Of a DNA stretch of 64,000 nucleotides, positions 11,876 through 23,923 are shown piece after piece (within the stretch, counting starts at the first letter, position 1; every line of letters begins with the position of its first letter). The translations under genes were made by a program, and so were the position numbers. Source of the stretch: Polytrichum commune (taxonomy: Eukaryota; Streptophyta; Polytrichopsida; Polytrichales; Polytrichaceae); assembly GCA_950295325.1 (NCBI GenBank), contig OX485804.1:2292001-2356000 (forward strand). The letters are read 5' to 3'. The notes beneath the pieces are model-generated. The model was not told the origin of the DNA and did no database searches. It worked only from the letters and a program-made list of their open reading frames with translations.

Positions 11876-12059
11876 CTAACCATCAACCAAATCGTCCCCA
11901 CCCCTAAACTTCGGTGCACCGGAGACTCTCACAATGAACCCAGATCCACCTACATCCTTAACAAACTCCGAAACAACCAAACTCCTTAGCCTCAAAGCCT
12001 TAGCCGAGAATGTCCCGGATGGCTTCTTAACCGAAGAACGGATCATTCGGAGTGTGATT

Positions 12060-12975
12060 CCCGAAACCGGGAACGTTCTACCTCGGATGACCTTGAAAAA
12101 CCATCCATTGGCCATAAACTCATCTTTATCCGAAAACTCGATTCACAAGGACGGGTACTACGGTACAAGGTAAGATTAGTCGCCCAAGGCTTACTCAAAG
12201 ACCCGGGATAGACTTTGATCAAACTTACTCACCAGTTATGGATTGTATTTTCTTCAGATACCTATTTGTATTGACAGTCCACCTTGCATTAAAGATGTAC
12301 CTACTAAATGTGGTCACCGCATACCTTCACGGTTCCTTGGACTCAATCCTCCATATAAATCCTAGAATCCGTGCCTAAGCCCAAACCAGTACAGTTTGTA
12401 GGCTTGAGGATTTATAAGGCCTTGTACGGCCTTAAACAGTTAGGCCGAGCCTGGTACCATCATCTATGTCATTTTTTCATATCACAAGGTTTTATTCATA
12501 ATCCCACCTTACCTTGTATTTTTACTTATTGCAAAAAGATGGTTTTGTGATAATAGCCGCATATGTAGATGATTTAAACATCATCGAGACATCCGAGATG
12601 TACAAATTTGCCCAAAACATTCTAACCCGGAAGTTCGATATGAAATGTCTTGGCCCCACTACATTCTACTTAGGACTTCAAGTCCATCATATGCTAGATG
12701 GCATATTATTGCACCAACAAGTCTACGTGCAGAAAGTATTGAAGATGTTTCAAATGGAGGAGGCCAATCTATTGGGTACGCCAATGATTGGACGGAGCAA
12801 GACGAATGAAAATCCGTATCAACCTCGTGAGGAGGATGAGGAGGTGATAGAAAAACAGAAATACCTCACCGCGGTTGGTTCATTCACCTACCTTACGACC
12901 CATACCAGGCCCGATATCGCATTTTCCACGAGCATTTTGGCTAGACATAGCCAAAACCCCACAATGCGGCACTAA
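12060..12975 (+). pseudogene. Copia reverse transcriptase region, broken
   Basis: Fragments include VRLVAQG, ALYGLKQ and RAWY in shifting frames, then the catalytic AAYVDDLNII (YVDD at 12562-12573), FYLGLQV and the C-terminal GSFTYLTTHTRPDIAF. Several stops occur at 12180-12510. Reverse transcriptase copies element RNA into DNA; the YVDD box is intact but the reading frame is not. Confidence 0.85.
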
Positions 12976-13570
12976 GAATGGAGTCAAACATCTCTTAAGG
13001 TATTTACGAGGTACATCCGACCTCGGATTATATTACCAAAGAACTAACATACCCAAAATGACAGGTTTTGCAGACTCCGACTTTAAGATTGACCCGAACG
13101 CAGGAAAATCACAAACTGGCTACATATTCCTTAACTGCGGAGCCCCAATTTCATGGAAATCAACTAAGCAGACTGTGACCGCGACCTCGACAAATCATGC
13201 GGAGTTGCTAGCCTTCTACGAAGCTGCTCGCGAATGCATTTGATTGCGGACAATGAAGCGGATCATAAATCAACAATGTAAAATCCAGGAGGAGACAAAG
13301 CCAACAACCATATTCGAAGACAATGCCGCTTGCATTAGACAAATGTCTTCGGGATTTATCAAGGCCGACAAGACTAAGCACATAAGTCCTCACATTTTTA
13401 GCCTTACACAAGACTTAATAGATAAGGGGCAAGTAGATATTCAAAAGATAGAGTTGGAACACAATACAGTCGACATGTTGACCGAAACTCTCCCGGCTTA
13501 CAAACATAAGAAGTTCATTCATGCGGCCGGGATGAGATCACTCCAAGAACTAACCGCATCAAATTGTTAA
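12875..13570 (+). pseudogene. Copia RNase H region
   Basis: A frame shifted from the RT carries HLLRYLRGTSDLGLYY, TGFADSDF, ISWKSTKQTVTATSTNHAE and, after an in-frame TGA at 13241-13243, EDNAACIRQMSSG and KTKHISPHIF. This is the Ty1/copia RNase H domain that degrades RNA in the hybrid. It ends at TAA 13568-13570, about 80 bp before the right LTR. Confidence 0.85.
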
Positions 13571-13652
13571 CACTCTTTTATTTGTCAAGGTTTTGTCCCA
13601 ACCCGGGTTTTACTTGATAAAGTTTTAATGAAATTAACGATAGGTTGAGGAG

Positions 13653-13896
13653 TGTTATGGAGATAAATGCAACCTCTAATCAACCTCCCTAGTGGTAGGG
13701 GCTAATCAATATTAATTAGTCCTACATGGGTATTAGCCACCTTAAGTAAAGTGGCAGCCGCCGGTAAGAGGCCGTGCGCACAAGTCCAAGGTATCTCAAC
13801 TTATGAGCAAACAATTAGTTAAGGGCCTCGGTCTTGGTGTAGGAGACCGAGGCCGAGCTAGAATATTCCCACCGAGGTAGCTAGTCCACGGTGTAA
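13653..13896 (+). repeat. Copia 3' LTR, truncated
   Basis: It begins TGTTATGGAGATAAATGC directly after the purine tract and matches the first about 244 bp of the 5' LTR, then stops within GTCCACGGTGTAAC, lacking the last about 145 bp including the TATA region. The next base starts the C-terminal coding sequence of a DUF7869 pseudogene. The abrupt end suggests a deletion or recombination after insertion. Confidence 0.85.
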
Positions 13897-16308
13897 CGGG
13901 ACCTTTGATGATCTCCGGTCCATTCCTCATGGGGTCGGGTTTACAAGGCTTTGGATCCCCATCCGGGAGCAAACATTTCCCATCATTGTTTTGACGCCAT
14001 ACTAGTATACCATCATCCGGGCCCCAATTAGGAGATGTGCACAAAAGCTTGAATTGCATGGCCGGGAGACCATCATCCCTCATATAGAATCGGAATTGTT
14101 GTGCTTTGGTGTGTCCCACCAAACGGTCCCCTCCTTTCAACATGTATGGCTTGATGAAGGCCTTAAAATCTGGTACTTCCTCGATCATGTGCGGAATCAC
14201 CGGCATATGGTCCAAATCCATATACGATTTCATAAGAAGTGGTATGGTTGGAAAATCTTCCTCATGCAACTTCATGCTCCACCGTCCGAAGGACGCATCA
14301 ATGTCGTCATGTGTGTGTCCCACCATAAAGAAAGACACAAACACCTCCTTGAAGATACCTTTTGCCACAAGCAAAGACCAAAAACAAAATACGTATCGAC
14401 ATTTGTTGTCCTTTGCGCAATTATCAAGTTGAACGTGGAGAGTTGGAGGCAAAGGTTTTACACAAATAAGCTCTCCGGATGCTTCCGGCAATGACGACAT
14501 ACAAACCTCCTTACCCGCAAGCACTGCCTCATAAAGGGGTGTCGTTCCACACCCATCAAACAATGCACGTGAAGACTGTATCGGCGGTTTCTCTAGATCG
14601 CGCAAGAGTTTTGCAAATGAACCCACCGTGTGGTTAGCATTGCCAGGGTAAAAATCCAAACCATAATGGGCATATTTTACGTCCCCATGGCCGTGGGCAA
14701 TCATACCTATAAAAAACAAACGATGGGTTAATCTCCAAAAAAATGAAGAGACCACTGAAGTAGAATATTTGGAAAAACCACCCAATAAAATAGGATTTAG
14801 GGTGAAAATAGGTTTGTGATGCCATACAAACCTGTTACAGATACGGGTAACTTGAAAAGACCATCCGTGGCCTTTATTTTGCGAGCATAACAAGGGCATG
14901 CGGTCTTCGAGTGGTCCATTTTATCATGGATAATTGTTAGAACCTCTGTAGGCCTCATTATGGACAGAGCACGGTTCTTGTAGTAATCTTGTTGGTGAGC
15001 CTCTTAGTTGTTGACATGTTCAATATATTTTGCTTGATGCCTGGTATGAGACTCAGTACCTATGGGGTGGGCATCTCGAAGACCTTTGTATTTTTCACAC
15101 GTCGTGCACCTCGCGAACTTGTCACCAGGTCTCTTCAAAATGTATTCTGCAAATTGTTGGTTTTTAATGACACTCAACTTGGACAAAGAAATGGGCCCAC
15201 CACCCACTATGCGACCCACTTCGTTGATATCCGTTAATATGTTCTTCCATTTTGTGCCCGTGGGCAACACCATTTGAACAACTTTCTCCCCTGTCGACAA
15301 TGTCCTCGTCTTGTGGGGCATTGCATCGGCCAATGGCACTATGATCGTGGAGAGTGTGGCGGAGGCTTGGAGTGTAGCCTCCCTAGGTTTCTTTGTGCCC
15401 GCATTGCCATGAAATCGAGAGCGACGACCCAATGATGAATACTTTCTAAACCTATAAAAGTCAGCCTTGGAGACGGCATGAATGGTATACCATGCGGTAC
15501 AACACACTTCCACATTCTCGAGGGTCACCACCTTATGGCCATAGGCATCAAGGTGCAAATTTCTATGGACCTCGAGTTTCTTTGCTGACCTCATACGAAA
15601 ATCCGCGAGCCACATCTCCTGACGCAAAGACTTAATTTTTTCGCGGGGGAAAAATTGGCAACATCTTTTTGCACAACAGTCCTTGGCGGACACGAGACGG
15701 ATAGAATCGTCTCCTATTATGCGATCCCGTCGACGCTCTTTATCATCAGGAGGCGCGCGGCTAGAATCATATCTACGGAGGCCTTTACGAGGACGAGTGT
15801 TAGAAACCAAGGTTGATTGAATTTGCTCATGCCGTCGCCCATGATCCCACAAGCTTACTTCTTCATGGAGAACCCGACGAAGGGGCCATCGGCGCAATGA
15901 AAACCTCCAAGTCACAGGGACCTCAAGCGGAAGCAAAGAATTCAAGATGCACACCCCAACATCATGGAGACCAAGTGGATTGGCATCAACACATTCACGG
16001 GGATCGGAGTTTCTACATATGCCATTTGCCACCGGGACACCTAGATCATTAAGTAGAACCACATCAAGGCCCACCCATTTCTCCCTACCATATCCTGCAT
16101 ACAAAGGAATGTCATCGTCGTCCACACCGGAATGTAGAGAACTGTCGTGCACTTGAAAAGAATCATGAGAGGATGTACGCAATGACACACCCTCCACGTT
16201 TGTGTCGTCAAAACTACACGCGGATGAGGATGAAATTTCACATTCACGAACGGAGGACGACATGTCTGTTGACAACTCCAGAGAACTACCACCCACATGC
16301 ATCGCCAT
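13897..16308 (-). pseudogene. DUF7869-type protein, truncated and interrupted
   Basis: On minus, ATG 16308 opens about 430 residues ending in CCQFFPREKIKSL, EVCCTAWYTIHAVSKADFYRFRKYSS and a C-x-x-C (ARCTTCEKYK) segment. The gene goes on to YYKNRALSIMRPTEVLTIIH, then after a GT-AG intron to HGHGDVKYAHYGLDF, LPPTLHVQLDNCAKDNKCRY and FFMVGHTHDDIDASFGRW, the core of DUF7869. The DN and H-x-H-DD-ID motifs look like an RNase H-fold nuclease/transposase core, but that is inference. An in-frame TAA at 15004-15006 breaks exon 1, and the C-terminus ends at the copia LTR. Such genes are multi-copy in non-seed plants, from memory. Confidence 0.7.
14707..14831 (-). other. Intron of the DUF7869-type gene
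   Basis: On minus the 125-nt interval starts GTTTGTATGG and ends TTTTTATAG. Joining its edges gives ..VSVT-G-MIAHGHGDV.. without a frame change, splitting a Gly codon. This supports a genuine splice event in the ancestral gene. Confidence 0.75.
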
Positions 16309-16521
16309 CCCACCTACAAAAACCAGAGGCACCAGGAGACCCAAACGTAAACGAAAGAATGACAGCCAACATGGACGACATTCAACGCAGCATGTCAAAT
16401 CAGTCAAGTTCTAAATACCAACGTCTGTTCGTATACGACTGCAATAGTGAATGTGCCTATGTGTGGAAGTCAATAACTTAGAAAGACTTTCAAAGTGCTA
16501 TCATATTGATCGCTGATGGAA

Positions 16522-17394
16522 TTTACGAAAGTGCGTTCGTTAATTATAGACCATCGACCTGCATGAGCAGAACGTACAAGTTTTTTACACGAACGTACGT
16601 TCATATAGCATAGGATGAATGAGTTTGGGTATAAAGGTTTATAAACGAGGAGTTTTTTCTAGAAACCAGTACAGAACTCGCATGTTGTATTAACGAGAAA
16701 AATTTGTAAACCACAACTATCCCGAATTTCCAAGAGTATATTGGGACAAAATAGATAGCATGTTTACGAACGCACGTTCGTAAAACCACAGCAATCACTA
16801 TCTGCAGGTGTACACCAAGAAATCATAGATGGTGTACTTACGAACACACGTTCGTAAATGAACAACCATTATATTTATAATTGCACATACATAAAAGCGT
16901 AGATGCCACATTTACGAACGCACGTTCGTAAATGAACCACCATTCGCATTGCAAATGATTGATATACATGTGTCACACTGTCGACTCTGGTAGTTACGAA
17001 CGCACGTTCGTAAACCCACAACATTGCGTCCGATCCAACTGTGCTAGTAATGGGACCTCATACTTACGAACGTGCGTTCGTAAAACCACAGCAACCCCCA
17101 TCTGAATGTATACACAAGGAAATCATAGATGGCATACTTACGAACGCACGTTCGTAAATGAACAACCAATATATTTATAATTGCACATACATAAAAGCGT
17201 AGATGCCACATTTACGAACGCACGTTTGTAAATGAACCACCATTCGCATTGCAAATGATTGATATACATGTGTCACAACGTCGACTCTGGTATACTTTGG
17301 TAGTTACGAACGCACGTTCGTAAACCCACAACATTCCGTCCGATCCAACTGTGCTAGTGATGGGACCTCATACTTACGAACGAGCGTTCGTAAG
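16522..17394. repeat. Palindrome array: 11 copies of ACGAACGNNCGTTCGT
   Basis: Copies begin at about 16522, 16587, 16763, 16838, 16911, 16994, 17064, 17138, 17211, 17304 and 17374. The usual form extends the 16-bp core by TT(T) on the left and AA(A) on the right, making a near-perfect 20-22-bp inverted repeat around a variable dinucleotide (CA, TG, AG and others). Arms are far better conserved than the DNA between them. The first two copies are degenerate. No coding region overlaps. Confidence 0.95.
16763..17373. repeat. Tandem duplication of a 300-bp unit carrying four palindromes
   Basis: The segment from 16763 repeats at 17064 with a 300-bp period (for example TAAAACCACAGCAA at 16781 and 17081; ACATAAAAGCGTAGATGCC in both). 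The second unit has about 10 extra bases (TATACTTTGG near 17291), giving about 310 bp. Each unit contains four palindromes in the same relative positions. A third unit begins at 17374 but diverges after the palindrome. Confidence 0.9.
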
Positions 17395-19849
17395 TATCCG
17401 GTATTTGCGGCGGTATATGCGGGATATGCTATGTCGTGTACCTGTGAGGAGTACGGTTGGCGAACAGGAGGGTGGCTTGAGCGCGCTCCGACGACTCTCT
17501 AGAGCGCACACCTCCCGTCAGCCGCAGAAAAGAGCTCTCCCGTGGGGGGAAAAGCTTTAAGTACCTCCCCCCGGTGGTTCAAAATCTCTTGGATGCTCTT
17601 TAAAAAGCGGATTCCCGCCCCCTACCTAGACCTACCAATATGCCATTCCCGCCATGACCAATTATATAAATAGCATTTTGTATGCAGCATGTATTGCATG
17701 CAAGCACATTATATTGGAAAAAAATGTAAATCGGTCGCACACCTTAGATGTAACCAAGGTCTGAACCACCAAATCTATATATATATATATATATATATAC
17801 ATATATATGTTTTATGATATTTAAACATTATGAATTTTGACATAGAAGATTAAATGATTTGCAACCAAGGTGTGAAGTCCAAGTTAATTAACAATTCATA
17901 TCTAATACAATAATGGTATATTTGGTAATTGGAGACTATTTAAGAACGCACTTTAAATTTCAAATATGGACTTGTAATTACAAACTAAAACTTCCATACG
18001 TATAGTTTCCAAATCGGATACACCTTTATTAGACATAAAGACATTGAAGTGAACGAAATTATGAAACATAGTTACATGAAAATATTTGCACATGAAATGA
18101 GAAATAGGCCCCAAAGGAAGGGAACATACCGAGAATTAATGGAACTTGAATCAATTCAATGGAAATACCATCCATAACTCTTCTTAATCTTGATATATAA
18201 AAGAAACTAAATTTAGAAACTAAATTTATATCACTCAATAAGGTGGGAGTGGGACTCATGGACCCATGAACAGAAAATCATTGACGCATGAATTAAGAGC
18301 AAGAGCCTAAGACATGCAAGTTATAATAATATTAAGTATGGATTGTGTGATCAAATTGTATAATAACTATTAAGTTATTATTTCATCAAAACTCTTAAGT
18401 TTAAGTTTTATTAATCACATAAACCAAATTTTTGTCTCAATTCAATTAATTTAGAATCTCCAAATGACAATCGGCATGATTCTCAATTATTACGATTGAT
18501 ATGAATCGAATAAAGCAATTTCCAATCCATCGAACATCGGTAGATCATTTTGACATGCCCATAGATCACAACATGGCCACATACAAGACTACCATGTAAG
18601 ATACAAAGATGCAGGGATGTAGAGTTTAAGGTTGGTGATAGTGTTTAGGGTTTAGGGTTTAGGGTTTAGTGTATTCGACCACATGGCTGCAATGCACAAG
18701 TTCAATCTAAAATGTCCTCAGATGAATGACGATAAACAAAATTCAAGCATGTTTACTAAGTTATTGAAGTTAATGTGATAGACGCATCCATTACATATAG
18801 GGTTTACAAATCATGAATTTAATGTGAACTCATTACTTATACATTCAAGTCGTTATAAGTGTTACATATTGTAGAATGTTTCATTCAATTAATAGTTAAG
18901 TTGAATTATATATACTATCGTTTATGCTTTTTTTGTATTAAACCTTAGGGTCCTCTTTTTAAAAACAATTAGTGTTAATTCTATAAATGTTCATGGTTTA
19001 GGGTTTTAGTTGTCCAAGTGTTACTTGTACATTTTGTATAGTTGTTCTTTTTTAAACCCCCCCACCAAAGGCTGATTTTTCACAAAGGTTTTGCCCGTCC
19101 ACGTCCAAAAACCTTGAATTGAAAGGCAAAAAAAATTGCAACCCGTCCCAAAACCGGTAATTATTTCTAAACCAACCCGTCCATGGAAAGGTTAAAGAAA
19201 AAACAACCCGTCCCAAAACATGGAATTTCTAAACAACCATATTAATACACATCGTTGGGGGTAGGGTTTTCATCGAATCCCTAGTACATGATGTACAATG
19301 TGGAAATTGAATTTATACTCCCTATCTAGAAGATGTTTACAATGTATCCAAAGTAGATGAAGGGGATGTAGCATTTAAAATGCATGTTTTGTACTGGACT
19401 CCTTATGTTTATGTGATGGAGGCATATACATATTAAAAAGCTTGAAATTAACGTGCCCTTATTGCTTATACATCCAACTTAGATTATTTTCGTTAATTAG
19501 AGAGTTGGGAAAGTCTCAAACTAAGTGCAAATGGTGTAATATATAGTTGCATTTCTTATTGTGATGACATATATTTATGTCAAATCGGTTAGTGCCCCCC
19601 ATGCAAATCACTTTATTAAGTCACATTGAATATATTTATGTGCTTTGATTACATTGAATTACTAAACCCCAATGAATTCCAACCCATCCCCCCCATCCAC
19701 CCATCCCACACCCCATGCTATCTCCCCATCCCATCCCCTCATCTTCCTAGCCCGACCCATCCCTTCCCTCCCCAATGGGAAGCGGCCATGTGGCAGCCCG
19801 AGGGAAAACCCTAGAGGCGCGGGCTACCTCCCCGCGCCCCCTCCTCTCC
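17395..19849. other. Non-coding DNA upstream of the ParB-like/FCP1-like gene
   Basis: No gene is supported. It holds a GC-rich block (17400-17640), a TA microsatellite (about 17776-17808), four tandem TTTAGGG-like telomere units at 18642-18669, and a C-rich stretch (19680-19760). None of the palindromes found on either side occurs here. Confidence 0.6.
18642..18669. repeat. Interstitial telomere-like repeat
   Basis: Four tandem GTTTAGG units, the Arabidopsis-type plant telomere motif, lie in non-coding DNA. Too short to be a telomere; short interstitial copies are common near plant gene 5' ends. Confidence 0.8.
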
Positions 19850-20567
19850 TTCCTCATTCTCATTTGGAGCAGAGAGAGGAGGAGCGCCGCGTTGGTTTAG
19901 AGTTTAGAGGCGAAGCTCTTGCAATTTTTAGTTTTGTGTGGTGCACTTCTTTTGTAGGCGCAAGTGTTGAGAGTTATTGACAGTCCCTCGAGAGTTGCAG
20001 CTTAAGAATAGAGAACTCGAGCTAGAAGAGTTGAAAGTTGGAGAGTTGAAAGTTTGTAGAGTTGAAAGCTTGAGAGTTGGAAGCTTAAGATTAGGATACT
20101 CAAGCTATAAGCTTGATAATTGCAAGTTTTAGAGTAGCAGCTTGAGAGATACTGCATTTGAAGTTGCATATACATCAGAGTCTTAGTTAGGGTTTGTACA
20201 TAGCATGCAACAACTAGTGTGAAGGCAATTTCAGTGGTGCAGTGGTGCATTTGACTTTCAAATCACCTTGCTTTTGTGGGGTTTCCTGGGGTTTTCAACA
20301 AGGGAGCAAGCAGCTTTTGGGTGTGTAAAATTTCAGAGTAAGCACAATATTCCTTCCATTCTCAAATCCTTCACAGTCTATATTTGTTCATTATTGAATG
20401 GCATGTGTTTTGGAAGTCAAGTTCGGATCCTCATTCTGAATTCTCTGTCACATTCCAAGTCTATATGTTTTGATTGTATTGTTTTTCTTCAATCTCACCT
20501 TTCTGACGAACACTTGCAGGCACAAGTGCAAGCTTTGCTGAGACACAGCAAGCAAGACCTTGCCATA
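19850..20567 (+). other. Putative 5' non-coding exons of the ParB-like/FCP1-like gene
   Basis: A GC-rich then G/A-rich leader (repeats of GAGTTGAAAG near 20020-20070) precedes two plausible exon ends. TTTCAGA|GTAAGC closes an exon at 20337. An exon at 20520-20567 is bounded by CTTGCAG| and |GTATGT. The next acceptor is TGATGCAG|ATG at 21117/21118. No convincing coding frame runs through these exons, so they are read as 5' UTR. Splice sites are judged by eye only. Confidence 0.4.
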
Positions 20568-20647
20568 CGTATGTATACGAATCCGTATATGTACGGACAC
20601 TATATTGTTATTATTAATTATATATATAAAAACAAACAACAGGCTCA

Positions 20648-21086
20648 TTTACAAACGAGCGTTCGTAAATGCATGTGCCGCGCAAAATATATACCATTTT
20701 ACGAACGCGCGTTCGTAAAGATTCTTTGGAACCCAAGGACTACGTTTACGAACGTGCGTTCGAAACCCTAAATCCAAAATGGAGGGATATATCCATGCTG
20801 TAATTCATATAAGTACTTAAATCCAATCACAACACTAAAATTTAACTCAGTAGGTTACACAATATCGCATGACTTTACGAACGCGCGTTCGTATAGTTAT
20901 GTACAAAATACTAATAAACAGGTATCTCATATTACGAACGCGCGTTCGTGAAAGATGTGAACCAATGTGAATGCATTGGAAACCACCCTGAAATGCATAA
21001 AGCATTCAAAACTTCGTATTTCCAAAAACCACACTATGAAAATAGTATGCATGGCATGGTGTTGTTTATGAACGAACGTTCGTAAA
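20648..21086. repeat. Six palindromes in the putative last 5' intron
   Basis: Copies of the ACGAACGNNCGTTCGT family at about 20648, 20698, 20745, 20874, 20932 and 21065 lie within the interval 20568-21117, which is bounded by GTATGT and GATGCAG. Variants include ACAAACG (20648) and ATGAACG (21065) left arms. Confidence 0.9.
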
Positions 21087-22416
21087 AGCGATTCTAATTT
21101 GCTCTTGTGTGATGCAGATGGCTAAAGCTAGCAGAAACGCCATCGACTTGTTTGCAGTGCCAGTGGAGCGCCTTCCAAAGGGAGTCTCGGATACCAATGG
21201 GAACGACAACTATGTCCCAAAAGAAGAGGTCATGGGTGAGTGGACGGCCATCCCCACGAAGACCGACGAAGGGTTGTTTGCATTGCGATTCACTTATGAG
21301 CTGCAGACAAGGGCTGACCAACCAGACCAATGGGTGCAGACAAAGAATTGGGAGATAGAGTCCGTAGAGGCACAAGGAGACTTTGTTATTCTGGATATGA
21401 AAAATAAAAAAGACCATGTGAACCTCCTCTTAAACTACCTATTGCACCCATTCTCTTATGCTTTTGCATGCAATAATGTCGCATCCGATGCGAAACATTT
21501 CAACCTGGATGCTCTCTTTACCAAATATGCCCTGAGTCAACACTGGACGGCGAGGAAGTTGACTGCCCTGACCTTGAATGTTTCGAAGTACAACAGTGTT
21601 GCCGCGGAGGCAAATAAAAAAAAGAAAAGTCCGAAAAAACCAGCTGCTTCGGGGGCAGGAGGATCGAGAAGTGCTCCGCGGCCTGTGCATTCGGGGAGCA
21701 GGTTGACAGAAGGGCCCAGCAGACAATCCACTCCATCCAAGAGGTCAAGGGACGAGATGGAGAAGTCCGGATTGACGGAAGGCGCTGAGGTTAGCTCTCC
21801 GCCAGTGATGCCAACCCCTTTGAAGAAGGGAGAAAACCCAGACGCTGCCAAAGCGACAAAAATCCTTCGAGACTCCAACAACTACTCCAAGGATTGCTGG
21901 CCTATGGGACGCCACTTCACTTTCAACGTGGATTGTTTCAAGTGCGAGAAATCCCCTAACAAGTGGGTGGTGAGGTCTCGTGAAAGCGGGGGGGGGGTGA
22001 AGTGGCAGATTAATAACCTCATGAACAACGTCAAGTGGGATAGGCAGACCGTCAGCGTGATGCCCAAGGGTTTTTTGTCACGCCCCACAGAGAAGGATTG
22101 GCCAAGAATCTAGAATGGAGAGTTCTAGATAATCGATGGACAACACAGTCTGGAGGCGTCACAGATCATCCTAAAGGATGATAACTTCCAGCACAAGCTC
22201 AAAGCGGACCTGCGCTACTGGAAGGCGTTTTTGGTTTGGTCTGACAACTGGGACAAGCTCCGCAAAATATCTACATTTTTGAATTCCGGAAACAAGATCA
22301 AGGCATTCGAGGCCTCCTGGGCAGCGAATATAGTGGCGGCCAGAGACGTGTGGGTCGCGCACGGATGCCCGCCAAAAGAGAGGGAGAACGCCAAGACGCA
22401 ATCTCCACAGTGGAAG

Positions 22417-22539
22417 GTGAGTTCACGAACGAGCGTTCGTAAAGCATATGTTGCATTAAACAATTTCTAAATTTTCCAACTTACAAACATGCGTTCGTAT
22501 TTAGTATTGAACACTGACGTCCTCGTATGTATGTTGCAG
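22417..22539 (+). other. Intron with two palindromes
   Basis: It starts GTGAGT and ends ATGTTGCAG, and the flanking frames are both phase 0 (..SPQWK | AFCDAMVDKF..). Of its 123 nt, 42 belong to two palindromes at 22422-22443 and 22481-22500, the first only five bases from the donor. Confidence 0.75.
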
Positions 22540-23901
22540 GCGTTCTGTGATGCGATGGTGGACAAATTCTCCTCCATCGACATGAAGTCCACGAGCACCA
22601 AATCAGTTTTGGAGCTCAAAGGTGAGCTCCGTCTGATTTGCTGCAACAGAGACACCTGGGAGATGTGGACCCAGTTCTTCGACGCTCACAGCTCGGGCGA
22701 TCTGGTGAACCCAGACACAGAAGAGAAGTACGCTAAAGAGAAGAGCGGAGAGGCCCCGCCTCTACTGCGGGAATTTTTTAGGGCCCTGCAAGGACTGACT
22801 GAATCAGAGTTGCAGCGTTGTGCGGTTCACGTTCTTGGGAACACCGTCGGAAGGACCATCCCTTATCCCAAGATATTTTTGAAGAGACCAAAGCACAAGC
22901 CCGGCACGTACTCGATCAAAGAGTGGTGCGACCACAGGAAGCTGAAGACCGCTGCGATGCGGGAGATTAGCGGCCTATTGCCTGAGATGCACCTTTTTCA
23001 GGCCGACGAGGATATCAACTGGGCGAAATGGAAGGAGTTCAAGGTGCTGTATAATATCAACGGTGCCTCAATGCGCAGCCTGGTGAAGGAGCACGTCGCC
23101 GTCCTGAAGCTCAAGGGTCGATGCCATCCTCCAGGCTTTGGATGTCACTCCTCTCCGGTTGTTGGCCCCATCGGGGGAGCCTTCAGAATACCAAGGGACC
23201 CCGCCTAGATATACTGGATCCTCGGCGGGTGCCACCCAGGATGTCCTCCCCGCGCTTACCTCAGGCGCGGAGCCCTTCGGCACGCCAGGAGGTTGTTCGA
23301 CGTCAGTGTCCCCCAAGCAAAGGCTGGCGGTCCCGAAAATGGAGACCCTCGATGTCCTCGACCAACGCTCCCGTCCCACGTTGGACCTATTCCGCAACAC
23401 GCGACGGAGGATGAAGAAGACCCCGTACGTGGAGTTGCCCGAGGGGGCGATCATCGAGGTCTCCGACGAGGACGAGGGGGACATGGACATTATGGTCGAG
23501 CTTGGGGTGGAGTTCGACAAGAACAAGAGGGTCAAGGAGGAGGCCCTTTCCGTCGCCGAGCTTAACGCAAAGCTCGAGCAGAAGATGAAGGAAGACATGG
23601 CTGCGGCTGCAGAGGAGAATGCCCGGAAAATGAGAAAAATTGAGGAGGAGCTGAAGTCCTCCAACGAGAGGACGGACGCCATACTGGCGATGCTGACCAG
23701 ACTGCAAAACTTTGCAGTGGCCCCTCAGGCAGCATTCCCATTCCCTGCGGGATACCCCACGCACGGTCCTTTCCCGGGAGGACCTTCCTACCAGCCAGCG
23801 CCCCACCCAACGTCGGTGGGGACTCCTCCACCCCCTACAATGCCCACGGACACCGCCAACATACACGACGCAGTCTCGGCGGCTATCCGTGAGGACGAGG
23901 A

Positions 23902-23923
23902 TTTACGAACGCACGTTCGTGAA
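23902..23923. repeat. Palindrome inside the coding exon (first)
   Basis: A full copy of the palindrome (core ACGAACGCACGTTCGT) lies in the open frame, where it encodes LRTHVRE within the Pro-rich linker. It introduces no stop or frame change. Confidence 0.9.

Larger units (their letters stand above)
5351..13896 (+). mobile_element. Degenerate Ty1/copia LTR retrotransposon with nested insertion
   Basis: The element runs from a 5' LTR (5351-5739) through leader, gag, protease, integrase, reverse transcriptase and RNase H to a truncated 3' LTR (13653-13896). Domain order protease-integrase-RT-RNase H identifies Ty1/copia. A purine-rich tract (AGGTTGAGGAG) abuts the 3' LTR start. The coding region carries several in-frame stops and frameshifts and is split by a separate 2,469-bp insertion. 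The left boundary falls in the SWIM pseudogene and the right one in a DUF7869 pseudogene; no matching target duplication is visible because the right LTR lost its end. Not autonomous. Confidence 0.9.

Noticed and set aside
16522-17394. CRISPR array in the palindrome cluster
   Set aside because: Spacers are duplicated rather than unique, spacing is irregular, there are no cas genes, and the genome is a plant's.
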